Assembly (NCBI GenBank): GCA_016936555.1
Contig: JAFGXR010000040.1
Location: 49,856 to 113,855, forward strand
From: Spirochaetales bacterium
GTDB lineage: Bacteria > Spirochaetota > Spirochaetia > DSM-2461
DNA: 64,000 nt
Reading direction: 5' to 3'
The notes beneath the pieces were generated by a model. It made no database searches, was not told the origin of the DNA, and worked only from the letters and a program-made list of their open reading frames with translations. Shown here one piece after another: positions 26,759-34,763 of this stretch (position 1 is its first letter; each line of letters begins with the position of its first letter). A program made the translations under genes and the position numbers.

Positions 26759-27814
26759 TTAATACGCTTTGAACAGAGAGGTGAAGGCCAGGTTGCCGCT
26801 GTGGAGATGGCGGATATCATCGATTCCGTAACGCATCATGACCAGCCTGTCCAGTCCCAGCCCGAAGGCGAACCCGTTGTATTTTTCCGTATCGACTCCG
26901 CCGGCTTTCAGCACGTTGGGGTGGGTCATACCGCAGGGGAGAAGTTCCACCCAGCCGGTCTGCTTGCAGACGGAACAGCCTTTGCCGCCGCAGATGAGAC
27001 ACTCGATATCGAGCTCGAATCCCGGTTCCACGAAGGGGAAGAACCCGGGGCGGAGACGGACGTTGACGTCTTTTCTGAAAATTTCGCTGAGGAGGGTCTT
27101 CATAAAGAAGATGAGATTGGCGACGGAGATGTTCTCGCCGACCATCATGCCCTCGAGCTGATGGAAAACCGCTTCATGGGAGGCGTCGAGAGCCTCGCTC
27201 CGGAAAACCTTACCGGGGCCGACGAACTTGAAGGGAGGCTTGTGGGCTTCCATTCCCCGGACCTGGATTGTCGACGTATGGGTCCTGAGGAGGTGTTCCA
27301 TATCCTTGAACCAGAAGGTGTCCTGCATATCCCGCGCGGGATGGGTAGCCGGAATATTGAGGGCTTCGAAGTTGTGGAACTCGTCCTCGATATGGGGGCC
27401 GTCCAGAATATCAAACCCCATGGAGAGGAAGATATCTTCTATCTCTCTCTGGATAATGGTGACGGGATGATAACCCGCGCTGTTCATTCCCAGATCGCGA
27501 ACCGAATCGCGGAGAGTGATGTCCTGCCAGTTTTTCTCGAGCTTTTCATTGATCTCGTCGATCTCCAGCTGAGCCAGCTTTCTGTCGATGGAATCCTGAA
27601 TCTCGATTTTGTAATTATTGGAACGGATACCCAGTTCCTTCCTGTCTTCGGGGGCAGCATCTTTCAGACTTTTCAGAATCAGATTCAGCTTACCATTTTT
27701 CCCGAGATACTCCGCTTTGAGATCGAAGAGAGACGCTTTTTTGTCCACCTCTCCGATTGCCGATCTGAACTCTACGATCAGCTCTTCCAGTTTCTGCAGC
27801 ATACGCAACCCCAT
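26759..27814 (-). CDS. pheS: Phenylalanyl-tRNA synthetase alpha subunit
   Basis: This 351-residue subunit has an N-terminal coiled coil (about 1-90) followed by the class II catalytic core. Motif 2 contains FKFVGPGKVFRSEALDASHEAVFHQLEG, and motif 3 is FGLGLDRLVMMRYGIDDIR. An insertion CLICGGKGCSVCKQTGW resembles the small Cys-containing loop of many PheS proteins. It attaches Phe to tRNA-Phe together with PheT. The start could be ATG at 27814 or ATG four codons later at 27802; neither has a strong ribosome-binding site. The coding region begins only 15 bases after the T run of the attenuator terminator. Confidence 0.97.
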   Translation of the reverse strand: MGLRMLQKLEELIVEFRSAIGEVDKKASLFDLKAEYLGKNGKLNLILKSLKDAAPEDRKELGIRSNNYKIEIQDSIDRKLAQLEIDEINEKLEKNWQDITLRDSVRDLGMNSAGYHPVTIIQREIEDIFLSMGFDILDGPHIEDEFHNFEALNIPATHPARDMQDTFWFKDMEHLLRTHTSTIQVRGMEAHKPPFKFVGPGKVFRSEALDASHEAVFHQLEGMMVGENISVANLIFFMKTLLSEIFRKDVNVRLRPGFFPFVEPGFELDIECLICGGKGCSVCKQTGWVELLPCGMTHPNVLKAGGVDTEKYNGFAFGLGLDRLVMMRYGIDDIRHLHSGNLAFTSLFKAY

Positions 27815-27828
27815 AAAAATATTTTAAG

Positions 27829-27863
27829 TAAAAAAAACGGCTGTTTGCCTGAGCAACAGCCGT
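27829..27863 (-). terminator. Attenuator terminator ahead of pheS
   Basis: On the minus strand ACGGCTGTT and AACAGCCGT (27837-27863) form a perfect 9-bp stem with a 9-base loop, followed immediately by a run of T. It sits between the phenylalanine-rich leader ORF and pheS, where an attenuation terminator is expected. Stalling at Phe codons would need to favour an alternative fold, which I could not identify with certainty. Confidence 0.85.
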
Positions 27864-27894
27864 GTAATCTCCACAGTTTGAAACCCAGGTCTTC

Positions 27895-27963
27895 TCAGTT
27901 CTTGAAAAAGAAGAAAAAAGAGAAGAAGCTAAAGCTTGTAAAAGCAAATAGTATGGATTTCAT
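27895..27963 (-). CDS. Phenylalanine-rich leader peptide of the pheST operon
   Basis: This 22-codon open reading frame, ATG at 27961-27963 and TGA at 27895-27897, lies between a consensus promoter and a terminator hairpin in front of pheS. Ten of its 22 residues are Phe, including five in a row near the end (residues 16-20) and two at 13-14. This is the arrangement of PheL and PheM leader peptides in enterobacteria: scarce charged tRNA-Phe stalls the ribosome on the Phe run and prevents termination. The -10 hexamer ends only about ten bases before the ATG, so the leader transcript would be nearly leaderless and has only an AAGAG-like site. No other role is likely for such a peptide. Confidence 0.85.
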   Translation of the reverse strand: MKSILFAFTSFSFFSFFFFFKN

Positions 27964-27973
27964 ATGGACTCTT

Positions 27974-28001
27974 ATTATAACGAAAGAACTTTAATTGTCA
28001 A
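27974..28001 (-). promoter_or_regulatory. Consensus sigma70 promoter of the pheL-pheST operon
   Basis: On the minus strand TTGACA (27996-28001) and TATAAT (27974-27979) are both perfect hexamers, separated by 16 bases. It is the strongest promoter match I saw in the window. It lies directly upstream of the Phe-rich leader ORF, so high basal transcription with control by attenuation is the likely logic. Confidence 0.85.
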
Positions 28002-28271
28002 ATCCCACAGGTTTGATTTTCAATTATTCATTCACCCCGGGCGACATAGGAGGATTTTTTGCCGTTTTCCTCAATTTATTGGAGCATTTCTTTTCTCAGC
28101 AGGTCTATTTATGTCGTTCCTGATTTCAAATGTATATTTAGAATGTGATAGTTAAAGCTTTACCGGCGAAACAACAGAAAATGATTCTGGATATGATAGA
28201 ATCGATCATAAGGAAGAGATGTTTACCGGAACTAATTGAGCTGTCCTGGAATCCAGCCTCCTCAAGAGAGA
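28002..28271. other. Gene-free stretch between pheST promoter and toxin-like gene
   Basis: About 270 bases with no convincing coding sequence on either strand. Short open frames exist but have no ribosome-binding site, no family resemblance and unlike composition. No tRNA or terminator was seen. Confidence 0.5.
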
Positions 28272-28643
28272 TTAATTCAATTCCGACAATTTCACCTTAT
28301 CATATCCGCCGCGCTTCTTGTCCTCCGGGTGCGGCTCGATCCCGATTATCGTGATATCCTTCTGATCCGGCCCATAGACCCAGAAGATCCGACCGGCGGA
28401 AGGGGTATTGTTATCAAGATATGATTCCCAGACCTTCATTCCGTACCGGCGGCTCAAATCGGAAATTTCATGAGAGGAAAGCCCGGGATGCCTGGGATTC
28501 TGACTGAGAAACCCGAAAGCTTTGACCAGTTTCTTGAAGAGTTTCTGCTCTGTCTTGCTCAAGTTTCCCTTGTCCGCTTTTTCTGTGAGATCATTCCAGA
28601 AGAGTTCCATCTCGGGAACTCCCATTCGTATGTTGAAAGGCAT
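28272..28643 (-). CDS. RelE/HigB-like toxin candidate
   Basis: This 123-residue protein has a basic, strand-rich C-terminal half, GRIFWVYGPDQKDITIIGIEPHPEDKKRGGYDKVKLS, which resembles RelE/ParE-superfamily toxins of the type that carry an HPEDKK-like tail. The N-terminal half is helical and charged. Its ATG lies two bases after the stop codon of an upstream small gene coding for an AbrB-like protein, the order antitoxin then toxin. Toxins of this superfamily cleave mRNA at the ribosome or poison gyrase. Which one applies here cannot be told. It is predicted, not shown, to be a toxin. Confidence 0.6.
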   Translation of the reverse strand: MPFNIRMGVPEMELFWNDLTEKADKGNLSKTEQKLFKKLVKAFGFLSQNPRHPGLSSHEISDLSRRYGMKVWESYLDNNTPSAGRIFWVYGPDQKDITIIGIEPHPEDKKRGGYDKVKLSELN

Positions 28644-28645
28644 TC

Positions 28646-28900
28646 CTATTCGTCTTCCAGGTATTTGGAAAAATCAATAGGAGCGGAGACTTTGCCTTTT
28701 TTCAGGTTCTCAACCGATTTGTCCATCATCTTCACCGTATTGGCGGAGATCAGGGTAGGATCGACGAGTACACGGGGGATCATCTCTATTCGTCCGTCGT
28801 TGTACTCCATTACGTGATAGTAATCGTACTTGGCTCCGCGGACTGTAAAACGGTTCTTCGAGTCGATTTTTGTATCGTATTCTTTTAATACTGCACTCAT
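28646..28900 (-). CDS. AbrB-like antitoxin candidate
   Basis: This 84-residue protein has a strand-rich first half (TKIDSKNRFTVRGAKYDYYHVMEYNDGRIEMIPRVLV) that resembles a SpoVT/AbrB-type swapped-hairpin DNA-binding fold. An acidic, helical C-terminus could wrap a toxin partner. I placed the start at the ATG at 28898-28900, with GAGGTGA just upstream; the frame is open further but there it encodes an RHS-tip remnant. It is followed two bases later by the toxin-like gene. Autoregulation by the pair would be usual for type II modules. Confidence 0.6.
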   Translation of the reverse strand: MSAVLKEYDTKIDSKNRFTVRGAKYDYYHVMEYNDGRIEMIPRVLVDPTLISANTVKMMDKSVENLKKGKVSAPIDFSKYLEDE

Positions 28901-28977
28901 ATTCACCTCAGTATGTGGGATATCCCACTCACAAGATACTGCGAAAAGATGAGAAATACAAGGTTTGTGATGAAATG

Positions 28978-29119
28978 CTGAGGGAAAAACATAAGCATAC
29001 CAGTTTAGGCCATCTTTAATGGGGTCTTCTGTGATAAACCTACCCAGCTCGGGATCATACCACCTGGCATTGAAATTATACAGACTTATTCCTACTCCCG
29101 ATGATCTCCCGGAGTTCAC
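28978..29119 (-). pseudogene. Remnant of an RHS repeat-associated core tip
   Basis: About 47 codons encode LYNFNARWYDPELGRFITED followed by PIKDGLNWYAYV. This is the diagnostic end of the RHS core domain, which normally sits just before a variable toxin tip in polymorphic-toxin proteins. Here it begins at a GTG preceded by an in-frame stop and joins unrelated sequence after YAYV, so the large RHS protein is missing. The toxin/antitoxin-like pair lies directly downstream. It is likely a left-over of a larger RHS locus. Confidence 0.75.
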
Positions 29120-29139
29120 ATTGCGGAGACTCTTTCACA

Positions 29140-29685
29140 TCAATCCCTCAATATTACGAGATTAACCCCGCAGACAATATCGAGCAGACTGTAAGGAGCG
29201 ACCGAAGCACTGTATGAAGGACTCGATGTATACCGCGGACCGACGGTAAAAGCGAGGGACGACCGGGAGCCGAAATGCCATTTCAACTCGCCGGTTATCT
29301 CGCCGGCAAAAAGAAAATAAGGAGTCGGCCTGGCCATGATCATTCCAGGCATCAGGGCCGCCTGGAGAGAAAAATCGAGAGATTTTCCCCGGGCAATCAA
29401 AAAGCTCCCCTTCAGGGGAAAGAGCAAAGTAATCCCCGCATAGGTAATGCCGGCTTCGAGACCGGAACTTATTGTGATTTTTTCATATTCACCGGAAACA
29501 AGAAAAGTAAACGCCGTTCCGCTGTAACCGGGATCCCATTGGTCCGCATATAAGAGCCCCGGCATAAAAGTCAGACCTGTCGACAACTGCCAGTCAATCT
29601 CTTTTCCATCGGGAATGATCCCGCCGAAGAGGGAAAAGGCTGAAGAAAGAACAATCAATACAATCGCTGATACCGTCTTTTTCAT
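29140..29685 (-). CDS. Predicted outer-membrane beta-barrel protein
   Basis: This 181-residue protein starts with a signal peptide (MKKTVSAIVLIVLSSAFSLFG). The rest alternates short amphipathic strands rich in Gly, Tyr and Phe (GTAFTFLVSGEYEKITISSG, PRYTSSPSYSASVAPYSLL), the pattern of a small outer-membrane barrel. No family is recognised. The ATG at 29683-29685 lies four bases after the stop of the upstream hydrolase gene, so it is the last gene of the rhomboid-containing operon. Confidence 0.65.
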   Translation of the reverse strand: MKKTVSAIVLIVLSSAFSLFGGIIPDGKEIDWQLSTGLTFMPGLLYADQWDPGYSGTAFTFLVSGEYEKITISSGLEAGITYAGITLLFPLKGSFLIARGKSLDFSLQAALMPGMIMARPTPYFLFAGEITGELKWHFGSRSSLAFTVGPRYTSSPSYSASVAPYSLLDIVCGVNLVILRD

Positions 29686-29689
29686 AAGG

Positions 29690-30460
29690 TTACCGCCATC
29701 CGTTCTCATCGAAGAATTCCCTCATGTAATCAATGACTTCACTGTGAAATTCCTCCCTTGTAATTGTAGGAGTATAGTCTCCATCCTGGGGGCCGTAGGT
29801 TCCGAAATAGGAATGGCTCCCGCCGTCGATCTGATGAAGAACCGAGTAATTGCTTTTGTCAGCGGGATAGACCCGGCTGCTCTCGCCGATCCATGTAGCC
29901 GGCGGAATCAGACTCAAGGTCTGCTCCATTCTTTCGGAATCGCTGATCTTTTCGATAGAGGAGAAAAGGGAGAGCACGGCGCCGCTCCAGCCGCTGAGAC
30001 CGGCACTGTTCGCGGGGTAGGAATCCATAAATATCAATCCCTCAAATTCATCGGGATATTTGAATACGACCGATGCGGCCATGGAGCCGCCCAGGGAATG
30101 GCCCGCGATAACCCATCTGGCGGTATCGGGAAAATCCTCCACAATCTCCAACCCGGAATATATATCGAGAACAGCCAGATTGGCGGGCATTTTCACGACC
30201 ACCACCGGGACTCCCGTCGCCGAGGAAAAACCGGAGAGGAGCTTATTGTAAACATGGTTGTCAACCAGCCCGCCGGGATAAAAGAGAAGGCCGACATCCG
30301 CGGCCGCCCCGTTAAGCGGTTCAATGAGAATTGAATTTCTATCTTCTGTAATGCTGATGTCAGCCGGGATCTCGTCGGGAGCAAACAAAGGCCTGTAACT
30401 GCAGGACGCAACAGAGAAAAGAATGAGGGTCTGAAACACAAGGAATCTGAAAGTTTTCAT
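29690..30460 (-). CDS. Alpha/beta-hydrolase lipoprotein
   Basis: This 256-residue protein carries a lipoprotein signal peptide with the lipobox-like VASC (Cys near residue 20), so it is predicted to be membrane-anchored in the envelope. The hydrolase core has the nucleophile elbow GHSLGG (Ser in VIAGHSLGGSMA), a possible acid Asp in IFMDSYP, and a His in IDGGSHSYFG. The N-terminal GLLFYPGGLVDNHVY resembles the oxyanion-hole region of carboxylesterases/lipases. The substrate is unknown. It is in an operon with a rhomboid protease and two exported proteins. Confidence 0.78.
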   Translation of the reverse strand: MKTFRFLVFQTLILFSVASCSYRPLFAPDEIPADISITEDRNSILIEPLNGAAADVGLLFYPGGLVDNHVYNKLLSGFSSATGVPVVVVKMPANLAVLDIYSGLEIVEDFPDTARWVIAGHSLGGSMAASVVFKYPDEFEGLIFMDSYPANSAGLSGWSGAVLSLFSSIEKISDSERMEQTLSLIPPATWIGESSRVYPADKSNYSVLHQIDGGSHSYFGTYGPQDGDYTPTITREEFHSEVIDYMREFFDENGWR

Positions 30461-30481
30461 ACCGATATCACCTCTTGCCTA

Positions 30482-31180
30482 TTAATTATTGACCCTGTAG
30501 GTCTGCAGATTCTTCACATGGCTCCGGATTTTGACGAATGCCCGGTTTTTCCCGCTGTCGACGGAAATGAGAGGGCACTCCCTCAGAATCACTTCCGCCT
30601 CGATCTGCCGCGGCTTATTGTAGATCTCCGGCTTCAGCTGATTCTCCAGGGCGATTCTGATGCCGTCTTTAATGGCATTGATACGGCTGTTCTCCCCGAA
30701 ATAGGGCCAGTAGCCATAGGACGCACCGGAATCGAAAACGCCGCTCTCCCAGTACTCGACCCTTCTTTTCTGGTAGGGATCGAGTTCATAGCGGATAAAG
30801 GCGTGGAAGACATTATCTTCCACAAAGGTGTCGTAGACATGGAGCCGGCTGTCGCCGAAGGGAATCCGGGCCGTCAGTTCGGCATCATAGAGCCGGTCGA
30901 CCTCCCGGGCGATGTCCGAAGGGGTATAACTGACGGTCAACCCGTAGATCATGGCGGAAAAAACCCACCGGGCCTCTTCGAGAAGAGTCCTGTAAATCTG
31001 CTCCTCGTAATCCTCGCCGGGCTTGTTTTCAAACTCCTCTGTCGTCATACCGGGAAAGGGCGTGCTTTTCAGATCCAGATTCATATTGTAGACGAACTCT
31101 CCCAGCAGAAAGGGCTCGGCCCCGTGGAGAGCCAGCGTAAGGAAAAATAATATCAGAGCAAAGAGAGCCTTCCTGAACAT
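30482..31180 (-). CDS. Secreted hypothetical protein in rhomboid operon
   Basis: This 232-residue protein begins with a signal peptide (MFRKALFALILFFLTLALHGA). The mature part is acidic, with many aromatic residues and strand/helix alternation; stretches such as YDTFVEDNVFHAFIRYELDP and GIRIALENQLKPEIYNKPRQ suggest a compact periplasmic domain. The family is unknown. The ATG at 31178-31180 lies four bases after the rhomboid stop codon. A longer open frame upstream would overlap the rhomboid gene without a ribosome-binding site and is rejected. Confidence 0.65.
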   Translation of the reverse strand: MFRKALFALILFFLTLALHGAEPFLLGEFVYNMNLDLKSTPFPGMTTEEFENKPGEDYEEQIYRTLLEEARWVFSAMIYGLTVSYTPSDIAREVDRLYDAELTARIPFGDSRLHVYDTFVEDNVFHAFIRYELDPYQKRRVEYWESGVFDSGASYGYWPYFGENSRINAIKDGIRIALENQLKPEIYNKPRQIEAEVILRECPLISVDSGKNRAFVKIRSHVKNLQTYRVNN

Positions 31181-31184
31181 GAAT

Positions 31185-31838
31185 CTACTGCCAGGGCGAC
31201 TGGCCGGAATCGCGGAAGGATGTAATGGGGTTGATCCCCAGCCGGATGATGAAGTAGAGGAACGCCACACCGAATCCCGCCAGGTGGGTCAGGTGTCCGA
31301 TCCCCCCGTTAATGCTGAATATTTCCTGAGCCAGCTCCAGGGCGGCAAAAAGCGGCACGAGGATCCTGGTTCTTATGGGAATGACGAAGAACAGATAGAC
31401 CACCGCATTGGGATAATAAACAGCATAGGCCAGAAGTATCCCGAATATGGCTCCCGAAGCGCCGATCAGAAAAATATTCTGCCCCCAGAGGATATATACC
31501 GCCAGGGAAAAAACGCCGGATAGGATGCCCGTCACCATATAAAAGGAAAGGAATTCCCAGCTGCCCATGCGCCGTTCCAACTGAGGGCCGAAGAAAAAGA
31601 GCCCCAGCATATTGTAGATGATGTGATTCATCCCGCCGTGGGTGAACATGTAGGTCACGGGAGTCCAGTAGAAATGATAGTGGAGAAAAGTCCCGGGATT
31701 AAGGGCCAGATAGGCGGCGCTCCTGGGAATAACCATATTGATAAAGTACACGAATACGTTAAGGGCTATGAGAATAAATGAGATATTGAGGTTTCTGTAG
31801 GGATAGGGCTTTCTGAGCCCCCTCGGTTCTTTAAACAT
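31185..31838 (-). CDS. Rhomboid-family intramembrane serine protease
   Basis: This 217-residue protein has six hydrophobic segments. The catalytic Ser lies in GASGAIFG (about residue 133), and the catalytic His in IGHLTHLAGFG. The loop between helices contains GGMNHIIYNMLGLFFFGP, the conserved rhomboid HxxxN region with WTPVTYMFTH before it. It cleaves other membrane proteins within the bilayer. The substrate is unknown, but cotranscribed genes encode exported proteins. It is the first gene of a minus-strand operon with a secreted protein, an alpha/beta-hydrolase lipoprotein and a small barrel. Confidence 0.92.
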   Translation of the reverse strand: MFKEPRGLRKPYPYRNLNISFILIALNVFVYFINMVIPRSAAYLALNPGTFLHYHFYWTPVTYMFTHGGMNHIIYNMLGLFFFGPQLERRMGSWEFLSFYMVTGILSGVFSLAVYILWGQNIFLIGASGAIFGILLAYAVYYPNAVVYLFFVIPIRTRILVPLFAALELAQEIFSINGGIGHLTHLAGFGVAFLYFIIRLGINPITSFRDSGQSPWQ

Positions 31839-31879
31839 ACTTTAAAATACGTCTATCCTATTAAAAAGGCAAGCGGGAC

Positions 31880-33604
31880 TCACTGGACGGAGTAGAGCCG
31901 GAATCCCCTGTAGGGGAGATTTTCACAGAGAATAGAATCATCCCCGCAGAGGAACAGATCACCCCTCGAACTGTTGAAGTCATACTCGAGAACGGAAAGG
32001 ATTCTCGATGCCCGGTTGACTGCGGAGTAATCGATTTCGATCTGCCGGGGAACCGAGTCGTGATGATTATCGAGGGAAAGGAGAGGGACCAGGAGATTGT
32101 TCCCCGACCTGATAATCCACCAGGCGATAAAATCATCGACAAAAAACCCTTCGAGCGCTCCTTTCTTCACAAGATCGCGGTATCTGGTAAAGACATTTTC
32201 GATTCTGTGATAGAGATCGCTGTCTTCCCTGTTCAGCTCGTACTTGGGAATCCTGTTTTTTTCCGTTCCGGAAAACCGGGCCAGAAAGAGGCGGCGCAGG
32301 GACGATTCATTGCCGAACCGCACGGGCAAAGCCGTGGACAGGCCGGAATGGTAGCGCGACGATCTGAAAAAATCATCCATATAGGAGCGGTCAAGAGGCT
32401 CGTCCCCCCTTTCGCGGAACAGAATATTGAATCCAGCATCGGAAAGGCTCTCTCCTCCGGAGCTTACCGAACCGATTACACCTGTATGACTGATAGCGCC
32501 TCTGGTTCTGGCGAGCACCTGAGAAACGATTTCAAGATCGGGACTGTCGGCACTTTTCTGTTCGGCATCGTCTATAAAATCAAGACCGCCCATCTTGATC
32601 AGATCAAAGGAAAAACTGTCGCGCCATTTTATGTAGAGAGATCCGTAATAATTGACAGCCATTTCATTGCGCATTCCCGCCGGCCGAAGCGATTCCCTGC
32701 TATCGGTGGTCAGATGAAATTTAAATGATGTGAGATTTTCAACTCCGCTGCTGAAATGGGGAACGGGACCGGATTGTTCGGAATGCAGATAGGGAAGCTG
32801 CTGAGACCCGTCGAGACAGGAGGGAACCGTCCAGAGACCGGATTCCTGCAGACAGGACCGGAGGACATCATAATCCCCGTCTGAGGGAGCGCGATTCAGA
32901 TTCTGAAGAAACGCATTTACCAGAGAATTGACTTTCGCGGTTATCTCCTTCTGTTTTTCTTCGACAAGCATCTCCCGGTAGGGAATGCCGCTGTTTCTAT
33001 CGATCCACCGGAACAGTTCGGGCCGTCTCATAACAGCCACGGCAAAGCGGTCCATTCTGTAATCGAGCGTGTATCCGACGCATTTTCCCAGAAGATGAAC
33101 CGCTTCGATAAAGAGATGGAATTGCTCCTCCCGGGAAAATCCCCTCTCCAGAAGTTCCCTGTCGCAGTAGAGATCACAAATCCGGCTATGGCTGTCTACG
33201 GTGTTGAGTTCCCCTTTTCTGTTTGCCGTGAAGGGCGCCAGAATAAGCGCTCCGGCGCGGATGGAAGGAAGATGAGAGAGCTGAAGGAAAAAGGGGAATG
33301 ATTCAATGCCGTCCAGATCGCGATGGCTGAAGCGGGCATAATCCCGCTCATTCATCCAGTCGGCTTTTTTCTTCCGGCGGACCGGGCTTTCGGGAGACCT
33401 CATCAGGGCCAGGCGGTGGTAGAAATCGATGATGACTGCTTTGCTGTTTGTCCGGGGAGACAGGTCCTCCCCTCTCAGATAACCCTTTTTTTCATAGGCG
33501 ATAAAAAGAGTCCTGGCCGTTTCCGCCTCTTCCGCCGATGGGGGAAAGAGGCGGGACAGGTCTTTCCAGCTCGCTTTTTTTCCGGTCCGTACATTCTGTT
33601 CCAT
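31880..33604 (-). CDS. Large hypothetical protein, possibly TIM-barrel enzyme-like
   Basis: This is a 574-residue soluble protein that I do not recognise. It has no signal peptide. The middle contains a long helical segment (SREEQFHLFIEAVHLLGKCVGYTLDY) and a strand ending TVDSHSRICDLYCD, which loosely recalls alpha-amylase-like barrels, but the catalytic Asp/Glu triad cannot be assigned. Towards the C-terminus it reads LVKKGALEGFFVDDFIAWWII, then strand-like text. A carbohydrate-active or transferase role is only a guess. It stands alone between the rhomboid operon and the polyprenyl synthase gene. Confidence 0.65.
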   Translation of the reverse strand: MEQNVRTGKKASWKDLSRLFPPSAEEAETARTLFIAYEKKGYLRGEDLSPRTNSKAVIIDFYHRLALMRSPESPVRRKKKADWMNERDYARFSHRDLDGIESFPFFLQLSHLPSIRAGALILAPFTANRKGELNTVDSHSRICDLYCDRELLERGFSREEQFHLFIEAVHLLGKCVGYTLDYRMDRFAVAVMRRPELFRWIDRNSGIPYREMLVEEKQKEITAKVNSLVNAFLQNLNRAPSDGDYDVLRSCLQESGLWTVPSCLDGSQQLPYLHSEQSGPVPHFSSGVENLTSFKFHLTTDSRESLRPAGMRNEMAVNYYGSLYIKWRDSFSFDLIKMGGLDFIDDAEQKSADSPDLEIVSQVLARTRGAISHTGVIGSVSSGGESLSDAGFNILFRERGDEPLDRSYMDDFFRSSRYHSGLSTALPVRFGNESSLRRLFLARFSGTEKNRIPKYELNREDSDLYHRIENVFTRYRDLVKKGALEGFFVDDFIAWWIIRSGNNLLVPLLSLDNHHDSVPRQIEIDYSAVNRASRILSVLEYDFNSSRGDLFLCGDDSILCENLPYRGFRLYSVQ

Positions 33605-33650
33605 AGTAACATTTTACAGGAAAAATGGAAAAACAGCAGAAAAAAAAATA

Positions 33651-34697
33651 CTAAATCATCTTCTCGATAAATCCGTCAATGATACCGTTCATCAATTCGA
33701 CCGCTTCGTGACCGGGAAACAGCTCCTGCAATTCCGCTTTGGCATTATTCAAAACAGCCATGCCCATCTCCCCGGCTTTTTCCAGGGAGCCCGAGTCTTC
33801 TATCAATCGGATCGCTTCGGCTACGGCTCCCGCCGCGGCGGTTTCTTCACCGCCCGACGCGAGGCCGAAAAGTGCTTTCATGCGGTCGACCGTTTCGGGG
33901 CGGGCCGCGCAATGGAGAATCACAGGCAGACTTTTCTTCCCTTCCACGATATCGTCGCCCCGCATTTTCCCGGGATTCCCCTTTTTCAGGTTCATAACGT
34001 CATCGAGAATCTGGAAACCGACGCCGATATCCTCCCAGATCCGGCCCGCCCTGTTTTCCAGGTCTTCTGAACCACCGGCTTCGATAACCGCCAGACTGGC
34101 GGCAAGGGAGGAGAGGCACCCCGTTTTGAAGCGGGTCATCTGAAGGTATTCCCCTTCGGTCGGAATATAATCGTGATCGTTGTGCCATTGAATGTCCATG
34201 CCCTGGCCGAAGTGGAGCCGTCTCATGGCTCTGGAATAGGCGCTGTAAAGCCGGAATTTTCCTTCCGGGGGAAGCAGACTTTCGTCAATAAGGAAAGAAG
34301 GGAGAAAATACATGAGATTTCCCGCGTTGATGGAAATGTCATCTCCATGGATAAGGTGGACCGATTTTCCGCCGCGGCGTTCTTCCGACTTGTCCTCGAT
34401 ATCATCGACGATCAGGCTGCCGTTGTGGGGAAGTTCGACCAGGGGGGTCAGCTCGTAAACCGCTTCGGTTCCGCCAGCCGCTTCGCCCATCAGCACCATG
34501 ACCAGGGGCCGCCATCTCTTGCCGCCTCGGCCGAGCAGCTCCAGCCCCGGCGCATTGAACCTGTCGGCGGCGGTCTCATCAAGTCCGCCGCTCATCTGTC
34601 CGGCTGCGCGGTTTATCCATTCCCGGCTGCATTTGAGGGGCATGGTCCGGTAAAGTACGTCTTCTATCTTTTCCAATCTGTCCTTATAATGGTTCAT
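33651..34697 (-). CDS. Polyprenyl (geranylgeranyl-type) diphosphate synthase
   Basis: This 348-residue all-helical enzyme condenses IPP with allylic diphosphates. It has the substrate-binding GGKRWRP, the first Asp-rich motif DDIED with the Mg-binding Asp residues (LIVDDIEDKSEERRG), and the second motif as FQILDDVMNLKKG, where the usual DDxxD ends in Asn. It keeps the GDDIVEGKKSLPVI segment. The chain length of the product cannot be read from the sequence. It belongs to isoprenoid synthesis for quinones or undecaprenyl carriers. It is divergent from rlmE with only about 65 bases between the start codons. Confidence 0.9.
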   Translation of the reverse strand: MNHYKDRLEKIEDVLYRTMPLKCSREWINRAAGQMSGGLDETAADRFNAPGLELLGRGGKRWRPLVMVLMGEAAGGTEAVYELTPLVELPHNGSLIVDDIEDKSEERRGGKSVHLIHGDDISINAGNLMYFLPSFLIDESLLPPEGKFRLYSAYSRAMRRLHFGQGMDIQWHNDHDYIPTEGEYLQMTRFKTGCLSSLAASLAVIEAGGSEDLENRAGRIWEDIGVGFQILDDVMNLKKGNPGKMRGDDIVEGKKSLPVILHCAARPETVDRMKALFGLASGGEETAAAGAVAEAIRLIEDSGSLEKAGEMGMAVLNNAKAELQELFPGHEAVELMNGIIDGFIEKMI

Positions 34698-34763
34698 AGG
34701 AAAGAGTCTCTCTTACAGACTCTTCCTCGTCAAGAAGGAAAGATTGAAAAAGGCGGAGCAATA

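Noticed and set aside
28145..28354. Short plus-strand frame between pheST and the toxin-like gene
   Set aside because: No ribosome-binding site and no resemblance to a known protein; it overlaps the supported minus-strand gene.
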